The notes under the pieces: generated by a model
Databases searched by the model: none
Told to the model about the DNA's origin: nothing
The model's input: only the letters and a program-made list of their open reading frames with translations
Shown: in pieces, positions 51,060 through 58,881 of the stretch
Layout of the letters: each line of letters begins with the position of its first letter
Numbering within the stretch: the stretch's first letter is position 1
Position numbers and translations under genes: made by a program
Source of the DNA: Candidatus Goldiibacteriota bacterium HGW-Goldbacteria-1
GTDB taxonomy: Bacteria > Oederibacteriota > PGYV01
Reading direction: 5' to 3'
Assembly: GCA_002839855.1 (NCBI GenBank)
Contig: PGYV01000012.1
Span: 27,648 to 91,647 of the forward strand
DNA: 64,000 bases

Positions 51060-51164
51060 TGCTTCCTCCCCGTAAAATTCCCGTTATTATCAGTACAAGT
51101 AATTAATATTTCTTATTTTCCCATATTTGTAAGGATAAGGGAAATACTTTTTTATAAACCAGAT

Positions 51165-51300
51165 GCTTGGAATGCTTGGATGGTTAGAGGGTTGGGAAAG
51201 TCAGCAGCTAGGCAGCTAAGCAGCTAAGCGGCTAGGCAAAACAACAACGCTGAGGGACGGAAGAAAACAAGCAAATACGCATTAGGCAGTTAAGCGGAAG
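51165..51300. repeat. Direct repeat DR-1 flanking the Bro-N/YhcG pair
   Basis: About 136 bases, from TGCTTGGATGGTTAGAGGGT through AACAACAACGCTGAGGGACG to GCATTAGGCAGTTAAGCGGA. It recurs at 54089-54237 in the same orientation. A short internal run of GGCAGCTAAGCAGCTAAG is itself tandem. Confidence 0.75.
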
Positions 51301-51305
51301 CGGAG

Positions 51306-51400
51306 GGATATCGAGATTCGAAATTCGAGATTCGAAAATTTGATAATACCCACACCGGATATCGAGATTCGAGATTCGAAAATTTGATAACACCCACACC
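51306..51400. repeat. Tandem repeat of ~45-51 bases
   Basis: Two units, GATATCGAGATTCGA...AAAATTTGATAATACCCACA at 51306-51356 and 51357-51400; the second lacks one internal copy of GAAATTC. Confidence 0.65.
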
Positions 51401-51644
51401 AATTTCATAGATAAAACTGAGGGGCGGAGGAAAATAAGCAGATAAGCGGAAGCGGAGGAACGCCAAAAAGCAGCCCATAAGCCATAAATAATACTGGATG
51501 CTTAGAAGTTTGGAGGCTTGGAATGATAGAAGCAGAAAAAACCAGACGCTTACAACTATATTTATAATACTTTAAACATATTAATTAGTAGTTTATTACC
51601 TCACTGCAGTTTTCATAGGCTTTAGTAAATCATAACATAAAAGT

Positions 51645-52478
51645 TTATTTGACTCTTTTTATCTGCGCCGGCGGCAGGAAATTTTCTCCTGTCACAACGC
51701 TTTTACCTGTCTTTTTTTCCAGTTCTTTCCTGGCCCTTTTAGCAATGCCGCCGCCTTTTTTTCCGGCTTTTTTGTTTTCTTTAAGCCCATTTGCCGTTAC
51801 CGCTTCCGCTATGTTTCTTGTGGACAATTCCGCAAGCGCAGTGAATATAAGCTCTGCTTCTGTCATATGGTCGCGCAGGTTCTGCGTTTTTATACCCTTC
51901 AGATTCTTGTGTTGTTTTACACTGACACCGGTCCATTCTTTGTGAATAATATTGGTTAATATCGCGTATTCTTCTTCTTTTGTTATCTCATGATTTTTCC
52001 AATAGTCCGTCAGTTTATTTCTGGTTTCCTGCCCCATCATCCTCTGTTGTATCCATTTCTCGCTTCTGCCGTGTTTCTGCCAATTTTCCCTGGCTCTGTT
52101 TACAGACCTCTCCGGGTCTGCTATTTCCTGCATTCTTTCATACCCTACCTTCGCAAGCCAGAGCTTTATTGGCTCTGCCTTATGACTTGGTACGGACTGA
52201 ATAAGCCTGAGTAATGTTTCAGGATCAGCGGCGTCAGTCATATAACTTTTACCGTCGGCTGCCATCATTTTCAGTCGGTTACATTTTGTAACCGACTGAC
52301 TGCCTTCTTTTTTAAGCCTGTTTTTTAACACCTTCCAGTAGTTCCTTGCCGCCTGGAAATCCGGCTGCTGTATCAGCGCACGGATGATATCAACAACTGA
52401 AAAATACCAGACTTCGGCTTTTTCATCATACTGCCGCCTTATCTTAAAGTTTTCAAAAATCACAAGTGAATTTTTCAT
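51645..52478 (-). CDS. Bro-N domain protein (DinD-like)
   Basis: The 277-residue protein has a Bro-N-type N-terminal domain (LVIFENFKIRRQYDEKAEVWYFSVVDIIRAL) and continues like DinD/BRO-family proteins of uncultured bacteria (DPETLLRLIQSVPSHKAEPIKLWLAKVGYERM, RARENWQKHGRSEKWIQQRM). The C terminus is Lys-rich (KENKKAGKKGGGIAKRARKEL). BRO proteins bind DNA and often come from phage. GAGGAG lies before the start. Together with the nuclease gene at 52763 it lies between direct repeats DR-1 and DR-2. Confidence 0.82.
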   Translation of the reverse strand: MKNSLVIFENFKIRRQYDEKAEVWYFSVVDIIRALIQQPDFQAARNYWKVLKNRLKKEGSQSVTKCNRLKMMAADGKSYMTDAADPETLLRLIQSVPSHKAEPIKLWLAKVGYERMQEIADPERSVNRARENWQKHGRSEKWIQQRMMGQETRNKLTDYWKNHEITKEEEYAILTNIIHKEWTGVSVKQHKNLKGIKTQNLRDHMTEAELIFTALAELSTRNIAEAVTANGLKENKKAGKKGGGIAKRARKELEKKTGKSVVTGENFLPPAQIKRVK

Positions 52479-52592
52479 GAACAGATGCTCCTCTTATAAT
52501 ATATCCAGCTGAATTTATCTCCCAATTTTTTATTATACGTCATGAATAAAAATACGTCAAATTATTTGCCTATTTATCCCATATATAAAAGC

Positions 52593-52665
52593 GGATGTTT
52601 GGAGGCTTGGAGGCTTAGAAAATCAGAAGCAGATAAGCATTAGGCAGTTAAGCAGAAGCGGAAGA
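52593..52665. repeat. Partial copy of the direct repeat
   Basis: GGATGTTTGGAGGCTTGGAGG through AGATAAGCATTAGGCAGTTA resembles parts of DR-1/DR-2; it separates the two genes of the pair. Confidence 0.5.
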
Positions 52666-52762
52666 AAAGCCATAAAGCAGCCCATAGATTTCAACGGCAG
52701 CCCATAGCCCATAAAGAGAAATTAACCTATATCCCATAGATAAGAGCAGCGGTTCGCTTCAA

Positions 52763-53875
52763 CTAACCTTTTGGCATTATCTGTTTTATGAACCTTTCCA
52801 TTTCTTCCTTTTTCGGCAGTTCAAGTTTGTATTTGGAAACAAACAGTTTATTATCCATCCCCGCCAGCGCGTATGAAACCAGCGCGTGGTCTTTTTTTGT
52901 GCAAAGTAAAATCCCCACAGGCGGGTTATCGCCTTTTTCCATCATGTTCTTTTTATACCAGCTTACATAAGTATTTAACTGCCCCACGTTTTCATGGCTG
53001 AATTTTCCCAGTTTAAGTTCCACAAGCACGTGGCATTTAAGCACCCTGTGGTAAAACACAAGGTCAATAAAGCCGTTTTCTTCCCCTATAAGTATCCGCT
53101 TCTGCCTTGCTTCAAAACAAAACCCGTGGCCAAGTTCCAGCAGAAATTCCTGCAGTTTGTCTATAAGAGCGTCTTCCACCTGTGATTCTGCCATTGTCTC
53201 TTTTGCTTTAAGCCCAAGAAATTCAAACACATATGGATCCCTTATATTCAGCTTTATATCCTGTTTTTTCGCCTTTGCCTGCGTTATGGCGCTTAATTTC
53301 TTTTTATTTTTAGATAATCCGGAACGCTCATAATAAAGGCTGTTTATCTGCCGCTCTAATTCACGGACAGACCAGCTGCCACGGATGCATTCCACTTCAT
53401 AAAACCTGCGCTTTGTGGCATCTTCTATCGCAATAAGTTCTGTTATATGGCTAAAAGACAGTTTTTCAACCAATTCCCATGTAATAATCGTATCATTGCC
53501 CGCTGTTTTTTGTTTAATTTGGGGGACAGTGACCCCCAAATCCGATGCTGACAATTGTAATTTTGGGGACACTGTCTGCCAAATCTGCGGATATATTTTA
53601 TAAAACATCCTGTAACGCCGCAGTTCCCTTGGGTTAATACCCGGAACAGCATATTTAGCAAGTGATGCCGAAAGCTTATTATAAAATTCCTTTCCGTATC
53701 CTGCCCTGTCCAAACCTTTTAATTCATACTTTGCTATATAATATCCTATAAGCCAATTTCGCAGCGTAAGGCTAATATTAACAGCTTTACTTGCCTGTTC
53801 TGTCAGTTTATTATTTGTTTTCCGAATAGCTGCTATAAGCCCGTTAAACGTTGCTGTTTTATTAATCTTTTTCAT
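52763..53875 (-). CDS. PD-(D/E)xK nuclease YhcG/DUF1016 family
   Basis: The 370-residue protein has the YhcG layout: N-terminal helical part (LRNWLIGYYIAKYELKGLDRAGYG, ELRRYRMFYKIYPQIWQTVS), the GSWSVRELERQINSLYYER block, and the C-terminal nuclease (LGHGFCFEARQKRILIGEENGFIDLVFYHRVLKCHVLVELKLGKF-type motif with D and ELK, then NPPVGILLCTKKD). Such proteins are linked to mobile elements and, in some cases, defence. A 28-residue stretch (SPKLQLSASDLGVTVPQIKQ and flanks) is encoded by two palindromes (53519-53580). Apparently intact. Confidence 0.88.
   Translation of the reverse strand: MKKINKTATFNGLIAAIRKTNNKLTEQASKAVNISLTLRNWLIGYYIAKYELKGLDRAGYGKEFYNKLSASLAKYAVPGINPRELRRYRMFYKIYPQIWQTVSPKLQLSASDLGVTVPQIKQKTAGNDTIITWELVEKLSFSHITELIAIEDATKRRFYEVECIRGSWSVRELERQINSLYYERSGLSKNKKKLSAITQAKAKKQDIKLNIRDPYVFEFLGLKAKETMAESQVEDALIDKLQEFLLELGHGFCFEARQKRILIGEENGFIDLVFYHRVLKCHVLVELKLGKFSHENVGQLNTYVSWYKKNMMEKGDNPPVGILLCTKKDHALVSYALAGMDNKLFVSKYKLELPKKEEMERFIKQIMPKG
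53519..53580. repeat. Pair of GGGGACA-type palindromes inside the nuclease gene
   Basis: TTTGGGGGACAGTGACCCCC and TTTTGGGGACACTGTCTGCC lie 40 bases apart in frame within the YhcG-type gene. They resemble extragenic palindromes and may be an old in-frame insertion. Confidence 0.5.
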
Positions 53876-54088
53876 CCCATCACCTTATCCTTGTGTTTGT
53901 AATATAACCCATCCGCGTATTCAAACCGTATAAGTAGTTGTAATTGTGCCGGAACAATTCTCTACGCACTGCAGAGAGCATTAAAAAAATATAAACTGCC
54001 ACACATTACATAAATTTTGTGAAGAATACCCTTTCCCGATTTTCAATTATGACATAAATGAAAAGATTGGACAATAATTAAAACAGGA

Positions 54089-54237
54089 GGCTTGGAACGC
54101 TTGGATGGTTAGAGGGTTGGGAAATCAGAAGCTAGGCAGCTAGGCAGCTAAGCGGCTAGGCGGCTAGGCAAAACAACAACGCTGAGGGACGGAAGAAAAC
54201 AAGCAAATACGCATTAGGCAGTTAAACAGAAGCGGAA
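54089..54237. repeat. Direct repeat DR-2 flanking the Bro-N/YhcG pair
   Basis: Matches DR-1 across about 140 bases with extra GGCGGCTAG units and a few substitutions; both copies share AACAACAACGCTGAGGGACG and CAAATACGCATTAGGCAGTT. Confidence 0.75.
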
Positions 54238-54262
54238 AATTTGAAAGACAGTTGGTTCTGGT

Positions 54263-54288
54263 AGATGCGGGTCTTTAATATCGCATCT
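54263..54288. repeat. Palindrome of the GCGGGTCTTTA family
   Basis: AGATGCGGGTCTTTAATATC to CGCATCT: 7-bp arms with the GCGGGTCTTTA core shared with 54430 and 54888. Confidence 0.5.
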
Positions 54289-54352
54289 ATATCAACCATC
54301 ATGCGATATTATCCGCGGCAGTTGATTTTTCAAAGAAAAAACATATAAAGAC

Positions 54353-54378
54353 AGGGGACGTGCTCCCGCGCGTCCCCT
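54353..54378. repeat. Palindrome of the GGGGACGTGCTCCC family
   Basis: AGGGGACGTGCTCCCGCGCG then TCCCCT. A shorter relative lies at 58600-58625. Confidence 0.6.
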
Positions 54379-54429
54379 ACAAGGGCAGGACATTAGACAA
54401 CGCGGATATCAAAAATAAAAACAAGATCT

Positions 54430-54448
54430 CGCGGGCTAAAGACCCGCG
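54430..54448. repeat. Palindrome of the GCGGGTCTTTA family
   Basis: CGCGGGCTAAAGACCCGCG with 6-bp arms; the same hairpin recurs at 54888-54906. Confidence 0.6.
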
Positions 54449-54461
54449 TCTACCAGTGCCA

Positions 54462-54640
54462 GACCTTACTACTCAGATAGTAGATAGGTGAAAGGTGAAC
54501 GAAAGTAGTTCGTCTTTTCTAATTTCTACTCTCTACTTTCTCAGCCAAACCTTACTACCCTGATAGTAGATAGGAGAAAGGTGAACGAAAGTAGTTCGTA
54601 TTTTCTAATTTCTAATTTCTACTCTCTACTTTCTCAGCCA
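54462..54640. repeat. Two-unit tandem repeat of ~85-94 bases
   Basis: Units 54462-54545 and 54547-54640 share ACCTTACTACyCTGATAGTA, a small hairpin ACGAAAGTAGTTCGT and CTACTCTCTACTTTCTCAGC. The second unit has an extra TTCTAATTTC copy. Confidence 0.65.
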
Positions 54641-54644
54641 AAAT

Positions 54645-54672
54645 AAAAAAGCCCCTTTTCAGGGGCTTTTTT
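54645..54672 (-). terminator. Rho-independent terminator of tRNA-Gln
   Basis: Arms AAAAAAGCCCCT / AGGGGCTTTTTT around TTTC, starting six bases past the tRNA 3' end. Symmetric T runs. Confidence 0.85.
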
Positions 54673-54677
54673 ATTTA

Positions 54678-54752
54678 TGGCTGGGCGGGGTGGGCTCGAA
54701 CCACCAAATGTACGGACCAAAACCGTGTGCCTTACCATTTGGCTACCGCCCA
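54678..54752 (-). tRNA. trnQ: tRNA-Gln(UUG)
   Basis: On the minus strand the cloverleaf is complete: acceptor TGGGCGG / CCGCCCA, D arm GCCAAATGGTAAGGC, anticodon loop TTTTGGT with anticodon TTG, T arm GGTGG TTCGAGC CCACC, discriminator G and an encoded CCA. The outer anticodon-stem pair is C-A, a mismatch, and position 37 is G. The gene has its own terminator; it lies in a palindrome-rich spacer and could be an integration hot spot. Only tRNA in the window. Confidence 0.93.
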
Positions 54753-54776
54753 ACTATGAGACCGTGTTACAAAAGC

Positions 54777-54798
54777 GAGGCGTAATATATTACGCCTC
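54777..54798. repeat. Palindrome GAGGCGTAATATATTACGCC
   Basis: Perfect 22-base palindrome ending TC. Same style as 8599-8620 (GAGACGCAAT...). Confidence 0.6.
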
Positions 54799-54822
54799 TA
54801 CATTAAAAACATTTCAACTACA

Positions 54823-54840
54823 CGCACCCTAAAGGGTGCG
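54823..54840. repeat. Palindrome CGCACCCTAAAGGGTGCG
   Basis: Perfect 7-8 bp arms; preceded by CAACTACA. It recurs with one change at 58753-58770. Confidence 0.65.
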
Positions 54841-54887
54841 GCTACCAAGACCAAACCATATCAAACAAAAATACAAATAACAACTAC

Positions 54888-54906
54888 CGCGGGCTGAAGA
54901 CCCGCG
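54888..54906. repeat. Palindrome CGCGGGCTGAAGACCCGCG
   Basis: One-base variant of 54430-54448, followed likewise by TCTA. Confidence 0.6.
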
Positions 54907-55130
54907 TCTATCCCGCCTGCTTCCGCTCGTAAGCTCGCGTCATTGCCGGGATTTCCGCTTCGCAGGCTCGCTCCAACCAGAACTAACCGAGCCTTCGATT
55001 TTCAGTCCTTACTTCCGTCCCTCCGTGCATCCGTCCCTCTGCTTTACCAAGCATCCAAGCATCCAAGCGTCCAAACATCAAAAACATTATACAAAAGATT
55101 CACTCATTTTACACTCATAATAAAAATCAA

Positions 55131-55165
55131 AAAAACCCGCAGGCCTAAGCGCTGCGAGTTTTTTT
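55131..55165 (-). terminator. Rho-independent terminator of spoVG operon
   Basis: On the minus strand ACTCGCAG / CTGCGGGT stem (one G-U pair) with T7 runs on both sides, 30 bases past the spoVG stop. Confidence 0.75.
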
Positions 55166-55194
55166 ATATGATAAATTACAACTTAAAAACAGAC

Positions 55195-55485
55195 TTACTG
55201 GGCGCGGTCTTCAACACCCTGTGTTATGTTGCCGTACTTTTCCAGGACCATTGTCTCTATCTGCCCGCGGGTTTCGTTGTTCAGCGGATGGGCAATATCT
55301 TTAAACGTTCCGTCTGAAAGTTTCCTGCTTGGCATTACCACAAACAGCCCGTTCTTCCCGTCTATTACCTTTAATCCCCTTACCACAAATGCTTCGTCAA
55401 ACGTGATGCTTGCGTACGCTTTCAACTTCTGGTCTTCCCCCTCTGCCGCTGCCCTTGGAAAAATCTTAACTTCTGTGATGTTCAT
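55195..55485 (-). CDS. spoVG: SpoVG-family RNA/DNA-binding regulator
   Basis: The 96-residue protein matches SpoVG throughout: MNITEVKIFPR, KLKAYASITFDEAFVVRGLKVIDG, LFVVMPSRK and FKDIAHPLNNETRGQIE. SpoVG proteins are small nucleic-acid binding regulators, first known in sporulation and found in many non-sporulating phyla. A strong GGGAGGAGGG site precedes the ATG. It lies 44 bases after ispE in the same direction; ispE-spoVG adjacency is conserved in several phyla. A terminator follows. Confidence 0.95.
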   Translation of the reverse strand: MNITEVKIFPRAAAEGEDQKLKAYASITFDEAFVVRGLKVIDGKNGLFVVMPSRKLSDGTFKDIAHPLNNETRGQIETMVLEKYGNITQGVEDRAQ

Positions 55486-55529
55486 GTTTCACACCCTCCT
55501 CCCGGATATGACTTGTATAACCTTAATCA

Positions 55530-56390
55530 TTAGATTGAATGCGCTGTCCTGACAAAACTTCCGGGAAATTTAACTTTCATCTTACGGCAGCAAATATCAG
55601 CATCGGTTTTTGTTTCAAATAGCGCAAAAACTGTTGCACCACTGCCGCTCAGAGACGCATCTATACATTTATTCTGCTTTTTAAGAGCTGTTTTTACTTC
55701 TTTTAGGCCGGGAAACGCTTTGAAAATTGGTTTTTCAAAGTCATTTTGAAGAAAACTGTCCTTTACTACCCGCCCTTTCAAATATCTTACAATAAGTATA
55801 TTATACGAATTGCCAAAAGTCAACTTTTTTTCATTATCCAGCAGTTCATACGCTTTTTTGGTGGCTACATGTGTGTTTTTGCACAAAAGCACATACCAAA
55901 GCGCTTTTTTCCGGGTAATTGGGGTTATTTTTTCGCCTTTGCCTGTTACCCTTGCCGTTGTGTTATAAATGAAAAACGGGACATCTGACCCAAGCTTGAA
56001 TCCAAGAGCGCTTAACGCTTTAAGCGGCGCCTTAACCTTAAAAATATCATTCATGGCGTGCAGAACCGCTGCCGCGTTGCTGCTGCCGCCGCCAAGCCCC
56101 GCGCCGTTGGGAATATTCTTGTACAGCTTTATATCCACGCCGCCTTTTATATCATAAGCGGACTTAAACAAAAATGCCGCCTTGTACACTATGTTTTTTT
56201 CCTGCGGTATTTTCAGGGCGCCGCGGACATCGGTCACTGTAATTAAATCATTATCGGTTTTAACAATGTCTATGATGTCGTAAAGGGCTACAGGGTCAAA
56301 GATGGAATCTATATAGTGATATCCGTCCTTTGGGTCTTTGCCGGTTATACGCAGTGAAAGGTTTACTTTTGCGGGTGATAGATAAATCAT
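55530..56390 (-). CDS. ispE: 4-diphosphocytidyl-2-C-methyl-D-erythritol kinase
   Basis: The 286-residue GHMP kinase has LSPAKVNLSLRITGKDPKDGYH at the start, the ATP loop NIPNGAGLGGGSSNAAAVL (about 92-110) and a C-terminal SLSGSGATVFALFE motif. It phosphorylates CDP-methylerythritol with ATP in the non-mevalonate isoprenoid pathway, in the cytoplasm. The ATG follows the TPR gene stop directly with no spacer, so translation is probably coupled. Length is normal and all three GHMP motifs are present. Confidence 0.96.
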   Translation of the reverse strand: MIYLSPAKVNLSLRITGKDPKDGYHYIDSIFDPVALYDIIDIVKTDNDLITVTDVRGALKIPQEKNIVYKAAFLFKSAYDIKGGVDIKLYKNIPNGAGLGGGSSNAAAVLHAMNDIFKVKAPLKALSALGFKLGSDVPFFIYNTTARVTGKGEKITPITRKKALWYVLLCKNTHVATKKAYELLDNEKKLTFGNSYNILIVRYLKGRVVKDSFLQNDFEKPIFKAFPGLKEVKTALKKQNKCIDASLSGSGATVFALFETKTDADICCRKMKVKFPGSFVRTAHSI

Positions 56391-58124
56391 CTATTTTTTA
56401 ATACTCTCTATTTTAATTTTAATTTCGTCCGGTTCTTCATGTCCGTTTTCAACAGCTTTATTGTAACTTTCAAGGGCTTTTGACGTATCATTTAACTTTA
56501 AATACGTATCCCCTATGTGTTCATAAATTACAGGGTCCGCCTTTTCCCTTAATTTAATTACAGATGCCTGCGCGGCTTGAAGCTCTTTAAGGGCTTCGTT
56601 AAACCTGCCCATCTTGTAATAGACCCATCCAAGGCTGTCCAGGTAAAAACCGTTGTCTTTATCAAGTTCCAGCGCTTTATTTACCAGTTCCAGGGCCTTG
56701 TCCAGTTTTTCTCCGCGTTCCGCGTAGGTGTAGCCAATGTAATTATAACTGTCGGGGTTTTTTGGATTTATCTTCATTATCCTTTCAAAGGTCAAAACCG
56801 CTTTGTCATATTCTTTCATCTTGTCATAAACGTAACCAAGGTTAAAATTAAGTTTTTCAGAATCCGGAAATATCTTAAGCGCATTCAGGTAAGCATCCAC
56901 GGCATTCTGATACTCTTTATTGTCCGCGTAGGACGCGCCCAAAAGCAGGTGGAATTCCTCGTTTTCTTTGTTGTTTTCAAGAAGTTTTTTAAACATCCCT
57001 ATTGCTTCCGGAAGTTTATTCTGTTCGCTGTAGATATAACCTATGTGGTAATAGGCATTTACGTATTTGGGGTCAATTTTTATAATCTCATCCAGTTTTT
57101 CAAGCGCCTTGTCATATTCTTTCTGCGCTTCATAAACAATTGCCAGCTGATATTTATTCACAATGCTGTCCTGCCTTAAATCTTCCACCTTTAAAAAATA
57201 TTTTTCAGCTTCTTTATACTGTTTCCGTCCGGAATATATAATACCTTTGGAATATAATACATCCGCGTTAGCCGGCTGTATCTTAAGAATTTCATCATAT
57301 ACTTTAAGCGCTTTATCCGTATCATCCGCCCTGTAATGCACTTCCGCCATAAGCGCCATTATGTCTGTGTCTTTGGGGTTTAATTCAAGATAACTTTCAT
57401 ACGCCGCAAGCGCGGCAGAAGTATTGCCCTTAATTTCATGCGCTTTGGCAAGCGAATCATATGCTTTAAGATAATCGGGGTCGGTTTCTATTGCCCTGTT
57501 TAAGTATTCCACCGCTTTGTCGTATTCATCGCGGCCGCCGTAAAGGATGCCTATATTGTAGTACGATACCGCCGCTTTGTCCGGGGCTAACGCGATATTT
57601 TTGTTAAATAAAGATTCCGCAAGCTGTGAATCGCCCTCTTTAAAAGCTATTATGCCAAGGTAAAAATATCCGTCTGCCGCCATTGGGTCTATTTCTATAG
57701 CGCGTTCCAGCATAGGTTTGGCGGATTTTACGTCTTCTTCATCAAGTTTTACCCGCGCGGCCGCTATTAAAACCTGCGGGTTGTACGGGTCTTTAAGATA
57801 CGCTTCTTCCACGGTGGCTTTGGACTTTGACTGTTCCCCTTTTAAGGACTGCACATAAGCCAGATTCATGAATATTGAACCGGGCTCGTAAGAATATTTG
57901 GCGCTTGTGGTGTAATATTCCTCCGCAAAACTTAACTGATTGTTTAATTCGGCAAGGTAGCCCATTGAATAATATAAAAACGAAACCGATTCCTGAAAAG
58001 GGTTTCTGTTAACATCAGGCCGCTCTATGGAAAGTTTTTTCTGCGCGCCCGCGCATCCGGACGCCATAACAGCGCAGGTAATAAGAACCGCGCATAGTAA
58101 GTTTTTTAAGGTGGTTTTATTCAT
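56391..58124 (-). CDS. TPR-repeat lipoprotein
   Basis: The 577-residue protein has a lipoprotein signal (LLCAVLITCAVMASGCAG, lipobox ASGC) and about fourteen TPRs over residues 40-560, for example DEYDKAVEYLNRAIETDPDY, KQYKEAEKYFLKVEDLRQ, KEYDKAVLTFERIMKINPKN and KLDKALELVNKALELDKDNG. It is a scaffold on the periplasmic side of a membrane. The start overlaps the cNMP-binding gene by one base (TAATG), so the two proteins are made together. Many uncultured diderms have a TPR protein of this size linked to ispE. Partner proteins unknown. Confidence 0.88.
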   Translation of the reverse strand: MNKTTLKNLLCAVLITCAVMASGCAGAQKKLSIERPDVNRNPFQESVSFLYYSMGYLAELNNQLSFAEEYYTTSAKYSYEPGSIFMNLAYVQSLKGEQSKSKATVEEAYLKDPYNPQVLIAAARVKLDEEDVKSAKPMLERAIEIDPMAADGYFYLGIIAFKEGDSQLAESLFNKNIALAPDKAAVSYYNIGILYGGRDEYDKAVEYLNRAIETDPDYLKAYDSLAKAHEIKGNTSAALAAYESYLELNPKDTDIMALMAEVHYRADDTDKALKVYDEILKIQPANADVLYSKGIIYSGRKQYKEAEKYFLKVEDLRQDSIVNKYQLAIVYEAQKEYDKALEKLDEIIKIDPKYVNAYYHIGYIYSEQNKLPEAIGMFKKLLENNKENEEFHLLLGASYADNKEYQNAVDAYLNALKIFPDSEKLNFNLGYVYDKMKEYDKAVLTFERIMKINPKNPDSYNYIGYTYAERGEKLDKALELVNKALELDKDNGFYLDSLGWVYYKMGRFNEALKELQAAQASVIKLREKADPVIYEHIGDTYLKLNDTSKALESYNKAVENGHEEPDEIKIKIESIKK

Positions 58125-58570
58125 TACTGTTCAAACTTCTTGTCCGTGACGCGCAGCCTTCTGTTTATCATCCGCAGAAGCGTCATAAGTATTTTGGCGG
58201 CAATCGCGGGGTCACTGTCTAAAATTTCCGAAAAACTGTTCTTTGTGACAACAATCAGTTTTGAATCTTCGCCAGTTTTGCCGCTGGCGGTTCTGGCGCC
58301 GGAATCAATAATGGACATTTCGCCCACTATTTCGCCTTTGCCAAGGCTTGCAATAACTTTATCGCCTTCTTTGGTTTTCTTAATTATGTCAATGCTTCCT
58401 TCAATTACTAAATACAGAACTTCACCGGGCATGCCTTCCACAAATAACGTTGACCCTTTTTTATACGGCTTTAAAAATACCTTTTTTGCCACAATATCAA
58501 GCTCCGCGTCGGTTAAAGTCTTAAACAACGCCGCTTCTTTTAGCATTTCATATTCAACAGGATCAGCCAT
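58124..58570 (-). CDS. Cyclic-nucleotide-binding domain protein
   Basis: The 148-residue protein is a stand-alone CRP-like cNMP-binding domain: LYLVIEGSIDIIKKTKEGDKVI, GKGEIVGEMSIIDSGARTASG (phosphate-binding cassette with GEMSIID and R-T), then a C-terminal helix. No DNA-binding HTH follows, so it is a sensor or regulatory subunit, not a transcription factor. It heads the operon with the TPR lipoprotein, ispE and spoVG. Whether it binds cAMP, cGMP or neither is not shown; the Arg of the cassette is present. Confidence 0.85.
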   Translation of the reverse strand: MADPVEYEMLKEAALFKTLTDAELDIVAKKVFLKPYKKGSTLFVEGMPGEVLYLVIEGSIDIIKKTKEGDKVIASLGKGEIVGEMSIIDSGARTASGKTGEDSKLIVVTKNSFSEILDSDPAIAAKILMTLLRMINRRLRVTDKKFEQ

Positions 58571-58599
58571 TTATTACCTCCGCAAAATTTCTTGTCATT

Positions 58600-58625
58600 G
58601 TAGGGGGCGTGCTCCCGCGCGTCCC
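58600..58625. repeat. Palindrome of the GGGGACGTGCTCCC family
   Basis: GTAGGGGGCGTGCTCCCGCG then CGTCCC, relative of 54353-54378. Confidence 0.55.
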
Positions 58626-58752
58626 GCGTGTTTTGTTGTGTCCATGCAATTACAAAACAAAAAAAACTGTAAACATAAATCTAAGATCCGGACAGCGTGA
58701 ATGCAATGGCAACGCCCGCATTCAAGCAGCTGTCCCTACAAGATCAACTACA

Positions 58753-58770
58753 CGCACCTTAAAGGGTGCG
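58753..58770. repeat. Palindrome CGCACCTTAAAGGGTGCG
   Basis: One mismatch from 54823-54840, with the same CAACTACA prefix and GCTACC suffix. Confidence 0.6.
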
Positions 58771-58881
58771 GCTACCGGAGCAAAATACAGCACATCAGCA
58801 GTTTAAGCATTTAAGCTGTAACAAAACCTGCCTTTAATCCTTCGCTAATGCTTAACTGCCTATAGCTTAAACCGCTATATT

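Larger units (their letters stand above)
51060..51644. other. Gene-free, repeat-filled spacer upstream of the defence cluster
   Basis: No gene is seen in these 585 bases. The right part of the leader of the GIY-YIG-RAMA gene is followed by a 136-base direct repeat (51165-51300), a tandem repeat (51306-51400) and low-complexity segments such as GGATGCTTAGAAGTTTGGAG. Confidence 0.6.
53876..54677. other. Gene-free spacer with direct repeat, palindromes and a tandem repeat
   Basis: No gene is supported in these 802 bases. They hold DR-2, three palindromes and a two-unit tandem repeat, then the tRNA terminator. The remainder (53876-54088) shows nothing I can assign. Confidence 0.6.
54753..55130. 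other. Gene-free spacer upstream of the tRNA
   Basis: About 380 bases without a supported gene; contains three palindromes (54777, 54823, 54888) and the terminator of spoVG at its right end. A CCAAGCATCCAAGCATCCAA low-complexity run lies near 55048. Confidence 0.55.
58571..58881. other. Gene-free spacer with two palindromes
   Basis: About 310 bases before the cNMP operon without a supported gene. It holds palindromes at 58600 and 58753 that are relatives of those around tRNA-Gln. Confidence 0.6.

Noticed and set aside
56577-57179. Plus-strand 200-residue frame
   Set aside because: Antisense of TPR repeats in the lipoprotein gene.
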